In this document: one piece after another, positions 25,278 through 31,945 of the stretch
Layout of the letters: every line of letters starts with the position of its first letter
Numbering within the stretch: the stretch's first letter is position 1
NCBI GenBank assembly: GCA_017542915.1
Contig: JAFXWI010000066.1
Location: forward strand, 1-32,870
Direction: 5' to 3'
Source of the DNA: Paludibacteraceae bacterium
GTDB taxonomy: Bacteria > Bacteroidota > Bacteroidia > Bacteroidales > Paludibacteraceae
Length of the DNA: 32,870 nucleotides
Notes under the pieces: generated by a model
Told to the model about the DNA's origin: nothing
The model's input: only the letters and a program-made list of their open reading frames with translations
The model's database searches: none
Position numbers and translations under genes: made by a program

Positions 25278-26555
25278 TTAATCTTTTTTCTCCGCTTTCT
25301 TCTTCAGTTTAGCCTGAAGTTCCTGAATCTCCTCTTCTTGGTTGCGGATCGTCTTGAGCAGTTCGTTGAGTTCCTCGTTCTCGATAGTCGTCGGATACTG
25401 CTCTTCTACGGTCTGCAGGAAGTCGGACAGGATATTCATATAATTGATGAACGCATCGTAAGCCGATTCGTACTGCGTCTCGCCTTGGTCGATGTGGTTC
25501 ATGTTATGCAGGTAGTTCGCATCCTGTAGACGCAGCCAATTGGTCTTCAACGCTTTGTCTTGGCAAAGATGCACACGCTCTGCTACAGCAAACAGTTTAT
25601 GGATAGCCTCTTGCTGCAGATCATTACCGGTGAAGATGCTCAGGTCTTTTGCCTCACCGCTCCAAGTCAACGGATACGGGCTCGACAGTACATCTTCAGC
25701 TGACAATTTCTTCGCAGCCTCCGAAGGTGTCATAAAGCCGATCTCACGCTCCATAGCGTAGTACGGCAGCGCCTTGAGGAAGTCGAAGATACCGGTTCCG
25801 GCGTTCTGACGAATACCGAAGGTCTCGGCGCCAACCCAGATATTGATGATGTCCTCACCTTCCGGCAGAGCCTGAAGCTGGTTCGCATATTTCTCTGCGT
25901 CTATCGGGAAATTAGCCCAGTTAGGATCCGAGAAATGGAAACTGAGTTCATCGCTCAGGTTCGTGTTACGCAGCAGCACTTTCATCTTCGGAGAACCTGC
26001 CGACTGGAATACACGGTTCGGGCTCTTCCAACTGATCACGTGCTTGGCTCCTTCGGTCATCATCACTTTGTAACCCATCTTGTTCAGGTTATATGCCTCC
26101 TCGTCGGTGTACAGCAACTCGGTGTTCCAAACGGTCTGAGCCTTAACGCCGAAGATGCTCTCCAACAACTCGCCTTGCAGCTTGAGCTGTTTCTTGAACT
26201 CATCCTGATCGTACTCCGATGCCAAAGTGTAGCTGTACGTAGTAGCGAGGAACTCCACGCACTTGGTGGATGCCAACTCCTTAAGGATGTCGATCATCTC
26301 AGGGTTGAACTGCTCGAACATCTCAATCATCGTTCCGCTGATGCTGATAGAGCAATGGAACTTACCCTTACTCAGGTTGATCATGTCGCGGATGGTTTGG
26401 CAAAGCGGCAGATACGAAGTCTGTACAAGCCAGTTAACATGTTCCTCCGTAGCCAAATCATCGTAGTAGTAATGATCATGACCGATTTCAAAGAAACGAT
26501 ATCGCTTCAGACGGTAAGGACTGTGCATCTGGAAGCAAAAACATATATTTTTCAT
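25278..26555 (-). CDS. GH57-family protein with altered active-site motifs
   Basis: 425 residues with the GH57 alpha-amylase/glucanotransferase fold. It keeps YRFFEIGHDHYYYDD and the expected nucleophile Glu146 in VWNTELLYTDE, as well as MTEGAKHVISWKSPN. Other family positions differ. HQP near the N-terminus is HSP (11-13); the segment usually reading AETYSHSL is ATTYSYTL (104-111); and the acid/base Asp of xDYETFGEH is Gly242 in VGAETFGIR. The C-terminus (about 385-425) is a charged coiled coil. It may therefore be inactive or have changed chemistry. It lies between the GT4 gene and the porin gene, with an AT array directly before the ATG. Confidence 0.85.
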   Translation of the reverse strand: MKNICFCFQMHSPYRLKRYRFFEIGHDHYYYDDLATEEHVNWLVQTSYLPLCQTIRDMINLSKGKFHCSISISGTMIEMFEQFNPEMIDILKELASTKCVEFLATTYSYTLASEYDQDEFKKQLKLQGELLESIFGVKAQTVWNTELLYTDEEAYNLNKMGYKVMMTEGAKHVISWKSPNRVFQSAGSPKMKVLLRNTNLSDELSFHFSDPNWANFPIDAEKYANQLQALPEGEDIINIWVGAETFGIRQNAGTGIFDFLKALPYYAMEREIGFMTPSEAAKKLSAEDVLSSPYPLTWSGEAKDLSIFTGNDLQQEAIHKLFAVAERVHLCQDKALKTNWLRLQDANYLHNMNHIDQGETQYESAYDAFINYMNILSDFLQTVEEQYPTTIENEELNELLKTIRNQEEEIQELQAKLKKKAEKKD

Positions 26556-26556
26556 A

Positions 26557-26593
26557 CTCTTAATTTTTAATTTTTAATTTTGAATTTTTAATT
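26557..26593. repeat. 8-bp AT array between GT4 and GH57 genes
   Basis: About four units of TAATTTTT and TTTGAATTT occupy the full intergenic gap from the GH57 start codon to the GT4 stop. There is no room for a Shine-Dalgarno, so the A-rich array itself is the translation-initiation region of GH57. Confidence 0.88.
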
Positions 26594-27854
26594 ACAGCGT
26601 GTGATTGATCACACCGTCGTAGATCCTGCGCACTTTCAATCCTGCGTCGGACCACTTGATGTTGTTCACCTCAGCGATACCGAGTTCATGCAAGCTCTTG
26701 TACAGCGCCGGATACTTGACGATCGCATAGATAGCATCTGCCATCGCGTCGATGTCCCAGTAATCGGTCTTGATTGCGTGCTGGAGAATCTCTGCGCAAC
26801 CCGACTGATGGGAGATGATCGACGGACAGCCGACCTGCATAGCCTCCAACGGACTGATACCGAACGGCTCACTCACACTCGGCATGATATAGACATCACT
26901 CATAGCGAGCATCTCTTGTACCTGCTTGCCGCGCATGAAGCCCGGGAAGTGGAACTTATCGGCGATACCGCGTTTGGCTACGAGGTCAATCATCTCTGCC
27001 ATCTTGTCGCCGCTACCCGCCATGACGAATCGTACGCCGTCGGTCTTGCTCAATACGCGTGCTGCTGCCTCTACGAAATACTCCGGTCCTTTCTGCATCG
27101 TGATACGACCCAAGAAAGTGACGAGTTTGTCCTTGCGCTCAGGCTTGGTGAACTCTTCCGGATGAGCCAACGGCTCTACGGCATTGTGTACGGTGCTTAC
27201 CTTACGCGGGTCAATGCCGTATTTCTCAATGACCGTGTTACGAGTCAGGTTACTTACGCATATGATATGATCTGCCATCTCCATGCCGCGTTTCTCAATA
27301 GAGAAAACGGTCGGATTGACGTTACCGCGACTTCTGTCGAAATCCGTAGCGTGTACGTGTATCACCAGTGGCTTGCCGCTGATCTGCTTGGCGAAGACGC
27401 CCGCTGGATACGTCAACCAGTCATGGCTGTGGATGATATCGAAATCCAACGTGTGCGCCAACACGGATGCTACAGCCTCGTAGTTGCTGATCTCTTCGAT
27501 CAAGTTATCGGGATAGCGACCCGAGAAACCGATGCAACCGAGGTCGTCTGTGCCGATACGACGGTAGTCATAACGGATACCGTCACGGAAACGGTAGTAG
27601 TCCTCAGGACTCATTCTGCCTTCCATGCGCTGTTTAACGTAGTTGTAATCGACATCTTTCCATACGACCGGCACGCTGTTGGCGCCAATGATACGCAGGA
27701 ACGACTGATCCTCGTCGCCCCATGGTTTGGGAATGACGAACGTGATCTCCATGTCTGGCTGTTGAGCCATGCCACGGGTCAGACCATAACTGGCTGTTCC
27801 TAAACCGCCTAAGATATGAGGGGGAAACTCCCAACCGAACATTAACGCTTTCAT
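26592..27854 (-). CDS. GT4 glycosyltransferase, glycogen synthase-like
   Basis: GT-B fold glycosyltransferase of 420 residues, probably extending alpha-glucan from a nucleotide sugar. N-terminal KALMFGWEFPPHILGGLGTAS carries the GGLG loop; HSHDWLTYPAG and HVHATDFDRSRGN are typical of the Bacteroidetes glycogen synthase group. The donor site is intact: GRITMQKGPEYF and the E-x7-E motif in SEPFGISPLEA. The start codon overlaps the debranching gene stop (ATGA, 27851-27854) with a strong AAGGAGG inside the end of that gene. All expected catalytic positions look present, in contrast to its two glycoside hydrolase neighbours. Trehalose or other GT4 roles cannot be excluded. Confidence 0.85.
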   Translation of the reverse strand: MKALMFGWEFPPHILGGLGTASYGLTRGMAQQPDMEITFVIPKPWGDEDQSFLRIIGANSVPVVWKDVDYNYVKQRMEGRMSPEDYYRFRDGIRYDYRRIGTDDLGCIGFSGRYPDNLIEEISNYEAVASVLAHTLDFDIIHSHDWLTYPAGVFAKQISGKPLVIHVHATDFDRSRGNVNPTVFSIEKRGMEMADHIICVSNLTRNTVIEKYGIDPRKVSTVHNAVEPLAHPEEFTKPERKDKLVTFLGRITMQKGPEYFVEAAARVLSKTDGVRFVMAGSGDKMAEMIDLVAKRGIADKFHFPGFMRGKQVQEMLAMSDVYIMPSVSEPFGISPLEAMQVGCPSIISHQSGCAEILQHAIKTDYWDIDAMADAIYAIVKYPALYKSLHELGIAEVNNIKWSDAGLKVRRIYDGVINHTL

Positions 27855-29815
27855 TGTTGTGCCTCCTTTTCTTCTGAATTCTGATACTTCTTCAGTGTAT
27901 CTAACAGACTGATGACAGCTGCTACGCTCGACGCACTACTCATGCCGCCGCGTCCTCTGTATGGCGGGTTTGGCTCGTAGAACTCATTCAGCGTACCGAT
28001 ACACAGCTCGTCCATCTCAGCTTCGAAACCGACCAACAGACGCTCCATGAAGCTTGCGCCGCTGTATTTGTATATGTTCATATATGCGCGCGAGTAAGCG
28101 GTGATGGTGGACGGCCAAACGATACCGTTGTACAACGCACGTTCACGTTCTTGCACGTTGCTGCCGTAGTACGGATGATACAAACCGCTCTTTGGACTCA
28201 GACTGCGCAGACCTTTCGGCGTCAATAACTCTTTCGTGCAGATATCCACTACGGCTTTCTGCTGTTTCTTATCCAGCGGACTGTACGGCAGACCCGCTGC
28301 CCAGATCATGTTCGGACGTACCTCTTTGTCGGCATAACCGTCGATGACATAATCGTTCAGATACAGGCCATTCCAGAACGTCTTCACAAACGCATCCTTG
28401 GTGATCTCTGCTTGATACTCCATCAGGTCGGCACTCGTCTCTTTGCCCATCTCACGAAGCATCTCTGCCGTGAAACGCATAGCGTTGTACCACAGTGCGT
28501 TGATCTCTACCACGTAGCCTGTACGCGGTACTATTGGCCATCCGCAGTTGGTGGCGTTCATCCATGTGGCCGGACGTTGAGTACCATCTACCCAAAGCAG
28601 ACCGTTCTGATGCAGTTTGGCACGCGGATGATTCTGCTTGCGATACCATACAATGATATCTTGACAGAGCTGACCATATAAATCCGCTGCCTCACGAACT
28701 GTATATTTATGAGCATATTTCTGTGCAGCGCGAATGAACCAAAGCAGTACATCCGGCTCGTCCATGCCCGTCATCTTGTTCTCGTTACCACGACCGTTCA
28801 TGAAGTTCAAGATCTCTCCCACAGCCGTCTTGTTGATGATAGCATCCCAGTACTCAGGACGATCGATATCCAGCGTACAGCTGGCTACCGAGAAGAACGT
28901 CGAACGGGCATCTGCCTTAAACCACGGGAAACCGGCAAGCAGATAGCACTTGTCATCCTCGCGTTTGTAGAACTGGCTTGCGCTGTTCTTCAGCGTGGAG
29001 AACATGTCCTCACGACGGATTCGACGTACCAACTCTTTCTTCCAAGTCGCCTTCAGCGTATCGGTCTTCACTTCCGTTACGCCGGCTGCGAAGATGATGC
29101 TTTCGCCTTTCTTCATCGGCAACTCGAAATAACCCGGTACGAGCAAGTCCTCCTTGTGGGCATAACCACGCTCACGCTCCTTGCGGTACTCGATGTCTTT
29201 GTACCACTGCGGGTCGTGGTGGTACTCTACCGCCTTGCTGAACTGCATGTACAGATTCGGGAAACCCGGATACATGCGGTTGTAACGACCATTCTCACAA
29301 TCCTCCATGTTCGCGTTCGCTAACGGGTTCTCGTGCGTCAACTCGTTCACGCTGCGGAATGCCAAGAACGGACGGAAACGAAGAGTCGTCGGGCTGCCGC
29401 TCTCCAATAACGTGTAGCGGATCAGCACGCGAGGCTCGAAACTAACCAACATGCGCTCTTTCTGTAGTACCACAGCGCCGACACGGTACGTTGTGCGAGA
29501 GATCAACTCGCAATCGAACTCACGGATGTACTTGTGTCCGTTCGGACTGAAATGGTTCTCGTCATACTCGTGTAGACCTAAGTTGAACTCCGCGCCATGT
29601 TGGATCACCGTCTCGTCCAGCGAACTGAGCAACACATAGTTGTCGTCGCTGATATGAGGCAACGGCATCACCAACTGACCGTGGTACTTACGTGTGTTAC
29701 AGTCAACCAATGTGGTCGAGTTGTACACGCCTGCACGGTTCGTTCGAATCATCTCTTTCTGAAGCGATCGCTCCAGATTAACAAGCACCGTCTTGTCAAA
29801 ATTAAGATAACTCAT
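27851..29815 (-). CDS. Glycogen debranching enzyme family protein with altered active site
   Basis: 654 residues. The N-terminal beta domain (RAGVYNSTTLVDCNTRKYHG) and the C-terminal (alpha/alpha)6 amylo-1,6-glucosidase domain are clear (GFPWFK at 295-300, VPRTGYVVEINALWYNAMRF at 429-448). Several positions usually invariant differ. The Arg-Asp after GFPWFK is Arg-Ser (304-305); TWMDA, which carries the proposed acid, is TWMNA (Asn420); and QAWSVAE near the C-terminus is SSASSVAA (626-633). The proposed base Glu611 is kept (NEFYEPNPP). The fold therefore seems preserved but the acid appears lost. It follows manC by 32 bases. Confidence 0.85.
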   Translation of the reverse strand: MSYLNFDKTVLVNLERSLQKEMIRTNRAGVYNSTTLVDCNTRKYHGQLVMPLPHISDDNYVLLSSLDETVIQHGAEFNLGLHEYDENHFSPNGHKYIREFDCELISRTTYRVGAVVLQKERMLVSFEPRVLIRYTLLESGSPTTLRFRPFLAFRSVNELTHENPLANANMEDCENGRYNRMYPGFPNLYMQFSKAVEYHHDPQWYKDIEYRKERERGYAHKEDLLVPGYFELPMKKGESIIFAAGVTEVKTDTLKATWKKELVRRIRREDMFSTLKNSASQFYKREDDKCYLLAGFPWFKADARSTFFSVASCTLDIDRPEYWDAIINKTAVGEILNFMNGRGNENKMTGMDEPDVLLWFIRAAQKYAHKYTVREAADLYGQLCQDIIVWYRKQNHPRAKLHQNGLLWVDGTQRPATWMNATNCGWPIVPRTGYVVEINALWYNAMRFTAEMLREMGKETSADLMEYQAEITKDAFVKTFWNGLYLNDYVIDGYADKEVRPNMIWAAGLPYSPLDKKQQKAVVDICTKELLTPKGLRSLSPKSGLYHPYYGSNVQERERALYNGIVWPSTITAYSRAYMNIYKYSGASFMERLLVGFEAEMDELCIGTLNEFYEPNPPYRGRGGMSSASSVAAVISLLDTLKKYQNSEEKEAQQ

Positions 29816-29847
29816 GATGTTTGATTAAGTATTAAGTAGGATTATTT

Positions 29848-31077
29848 TTAATTAAATTGTCCGGCAAATTTGTCTTTGGCATCTGCCACAAACTGTTTGA
29901 TGCGCTGTTCCTCGGCTTTCTTGCAAACCAACAGCACACCTTTCTGCTCCGCAATGATCATGTCGTCCACACCTTGTACTACCGCTAACTTACCCGGCTC
30001 CAAGGTCACTACATTACCGTTTGCCTCGTAGAACAGAGCCTCGCTGTGCAGACTCACATTGCCTGCCTCGTCTTTCTCGCTCAACTCATACAAACTGCCC
30101 CATGTGCCCAAATCGCTCCATCCGAAACTGCTCGGCAGCACGAACACGTTCTCCGCTTTCTCCATGATACCGTAGTCAATCGAGATATTCGGACATTTCG
30201 GGAAGATCTCTTCGATGAACGCTTCCTCTTTCTCTGTGCCCATCAGCAACTCGCCTTCGCGGAAACGGTCTGCCACTTCCGGCAGCAAATAGCGGAACGC
30301 CTCACTGATGGTCTGTAAGTTCCAAATGAAGATTCCCGAGTTCCACAGAAAATCGCCGCTCTCCAAGAACACTTTGGCCATCTCCAAATTCGGCTTTTCC
30401 GTAAACGTCTTCACAGGATAGATACCCTTTGTACATTGTACATTGTCCCCTTGTACATTAAGATACTGAATATATCCATATCCTGTCTCCGGTCTTGTCG
30501 GCTGCATGCCCAAGGTCGCAATCGCCTTGTTTTGGCTCACGAACTCAAACGCCTTGCAGATCGTGTCACGGAATTTCTCTTCCTCTAAAATCAAATGGTC
30601 ACTCGCTGCTACTACGATATTCGCCTGCATCTCCGGCTTACTCCAATCGATATCCTGATACTTGGGAAGGTTCTTGTTTCCTTTCATGCTTCCTTCCTTG
30701 GTATATCCTTGGTACTTCGTGCATTCGTCTTTCGTCCATTTATAGGCTTTCTGCAAACACAAAGCACGGATATGTGCCGTTGCATAAGCAATACACGGAG
30801 CTGTGTTCCTTCTCGCCGGTTCGCATAAGATCTGCACTTCTTCCAAATCCGGTATCTGCTCCATGATGATCTGCTTGTACGCTACGTTCGTCACAATGAA
30901 CATATTCTCGATGGGAACGATGGGACGAAAACGATCCACCGTCATCTGCAATAAACTCTTACCTGTGCCGAAAAAGTCCAAGAACTGCTTCGGTTTTTCT
31001 TCTCGGCTGAACGGCCAGAAACGGCTTCCTATGCCGCCCGCCATGATTACACAATAGTTATTTTCTTTCTTTGTCAT
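29848..31077 (-). CDS. manC: Mannose-1-phosphate guanylyltransferase
   Basis: Makes GDP-mannose from GTP and mannose-1-phosphate. The 409-residue protein has the nucleotide-binding signature MAGGIGSRFWPFSREEKPKQF (split around residue 25), the ASDHLI metal site, the FTEKP motif and WNSGIFIWN. Two stretches look like insertions. Residues about 108-150 (KAYKWTKDECTKY and following) form a Lys/Tyr/Gly-rich loop. Residues 207-217 (NVQGDNVQCTK) are encoded by an acattgta-type tandem array. It is the first gene of the long minus-strand unit, with a promoter at 31144-31174, and is the only sugar-nucleotide gene in it. Confidence 0.9.
   Translation of the reverse strand: MTKKENNYCVIMAGGIGSRFWPFSREEKPKQFLDFFGTGKSLLQMTVDRFRPIVPIENMFIVTNVAYKQIIMEQIPDLEEVQILCEPARRNTAPCIAYATAHIRALCLQKAYKWTKDECTKYQGYTKEGSMKGNKNLPKYQDIDWSKPEMQANIVVAASDHLILEEEKFRDTICKAFEFVSQNKAIATLGMQPTRPETGYGYIQYLNVQGDNVQCTKGIYPVKTFTEKPNLEMAKVFLESGDFLWNSGIFIWNLQTISEAFRYLLPEVADRFREGELLMGTEKEEAFIEEIFPKCPNISIDYGIMEKAENVFVLPSSFGWSDLGTWGSLYELSEKDEAGNVSLHSEALFYEANGNVVTLEPGKLAVVQGVDDMIIAEQKGVLLVCKKAEEQRIKQFVADAKDKFAGQFN
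30429..30461. repeat. In-frame acattgta array inside manC
   Basis: Three copies of TTGTACAT-type units, one interrupted by CCCC, lie in the coding sequence. They match the leader array at 9157-9196. Confidence 0.8.
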
Positions 31078-31143
31078 AATGATATTGGTGTGTTTTTTAT
31101 GGTTTCAATTCTTAATTATCAACTCGCTAATTCTAAAAGCGCA

Positions 31144-31174
31144 CAAAGTTACAACTTTTTTTTTATATACGCAA
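31144..31174 (-). promoter_or_regulatory. Promoter of the manC-to-trxA unit
   Basis: On the minus strand, TTGCGTATATA begins at 31174 and TAACTTTG is at 31151-31144, spaced 20 bases with an A9 tract. It is the only convincing promoter for the seven-gene unit. Confidence 0.8.
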
Positions 31175-31225
31175 GCGCGCACGTACTTTTTATAAAAAAA
31201 AGTGCATTTTTGTGCCTTTTAGTGT

Positions 31226-31260
31226 GAATTTTTAATTTTTAATTTTTAATTTTGAATTAA
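31226..31260. repeat. 8-bp taattttt array upstream of gldD
   Basis: Three to four units of TTTTTAAT with a TTTGAAT variant lie immediately upstream of the gldD -7 element, where a -33 would be expected. Confidence 0.85.
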
Positions 31261-31266
31261 ATGTAT

Positions 31267-31274
31267 TACCTTTG
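31267..31274 (+). promoter_or_regulatory. Possible -7 element for gldD
   Basis: TACCTTTG lies 20 bases before the preferred ATG at 31294. No TTG occurs at the -33 position (31244-31246 is TTT, within the AT array), so the call is weaker than for the other promoters. Confidence 0.5.
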
Positions 31275-31293
31275 TACCCTAATTTGGAAGATT

Positions 31294-31929
31294 ATGGGCT
31301 TTTTACAAAAAAATAGAATTTTTAATTTTGAATTTTTAATTTTTAATTTAATATTATTGTGTGTCTCATGCAGCAATAACTATACTCCTCGTCCATATGG
31401 TTACTACCGCATCGCTGTTCCCGACACTGCCTATACGGATTTTCAACTTGCCCAACGACAGGCTCTGTCCCGTAACGACCAACGACCATCGACCAACTAT
31501 CCTTACACCTTCGCCCTCTCGAAAAACGCAGTAGTCAAACCCCGCAAGGATGTCGATGAACCCTATTGGATCAATATCTATTATCCTGTCTTTGATGCTA
31601 CTATCCATTGCTCCTACAAACCCGTTCGTCATAACCTGCGCGAGCTGACCGAAGATGCCCTCGAATTTGTGTACCGCAACGCCTCTTTTGCGAATGCGAT
31701 ACCCGAACGCGAATACGCGCACCCGGAAGCAAAAGTATATGGCTTACTATTTGATTTAGAGGGAAATACGGCGTCCTCCTGTCAGTTCTTTATTACCGAT
31801 TCTACGCATCACTTCTTCCGCGCATCGGTCTATTGTAACTGTCGTCCGAACGCCGATTCCTTAGCGCCTGTATATAACTATCTCCGCACGGATATCGTCA
31901 AAATGGTTGAGACCTTCCGCTGGAAATGA
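31294..31929 (+). CDS. gldD: GldD-family gliding motility-associated lipoprotein
   Basis: Lipoprotein of the GldD family, linked in Bacteroidetes to gliding and type IX secretion, with unknown biochemistry. From the ATG at 31294 it has 211 residues. Lys6 is followed by a hydrophobic stretch and Cys26 in LLCVSC, an acceptable but atypical lipobox. The family signature is TPRPYGYYRIAVPDTAY, with EPYWINIYYP and ATIHCSYK further on. An earlier in-frame ATG at 31261 overlaps the -7 element and is rejected. The signal-peptide core is encoded by an AT tandem array (31316-31350). Another 7-bp array (31476-31499) encodes RNDQRPSTN in a loop. The next gene starts 16 bases later. Confidence 0.85.
   Translation: MGFLQKNRIFNFEFLIFNLILLCVSCSNNYTPRPYGYYRIAVPDTAYTDFQLAQRQALSRNDQRPSTNYPYTFALSKNAVVKPRKDVDEPYWINIYYPVFDATIHCSYKPVRHNLRELTEDALEFVYRNASFANAIPEREYAHPEAKVYGLLFDLEGNTASSCQFFITDSTHHFFRASVYCNCRPNADSLAPVYNYLRTDIVKMVETFRWK
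31316..31350. repeat. AT array encoding the GldD signal-peptide core
   Basis: Units of TTTTTAAT/TTTTGAAT, the same family as the intergenic array 60 bases upstream, lie in frame and encode IFNFEFLIFNL. Confidence 0.85.
31476..31499. repeat. 7-bp aacgacc array inside gldD
   Basis: Three units of AACGACC/ATCGACC lie in the coding frame, adding a polar loop not expected in the family. Confidence 0.7.
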
Positions 31930-31945
31930 TCATATGAGAAAATAA

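Noticed and set aside
25273..25280. TAACTTTG just before the porin start as an internal promoter
   Set aside because: There is no TTG 20 bases upstream, and the start codon lies within the -7 sequence itself, so transcripts from it would be leaderless and lack the start.
26601..27803. A 400-codon open frame opposite the GT4 gene, and a similar 410-codon one at 12647-13879
   Set aside because: Both are codon-bias shadows of genes with convincing protein motifs (GT4) or signal/strand structure (surface protein).
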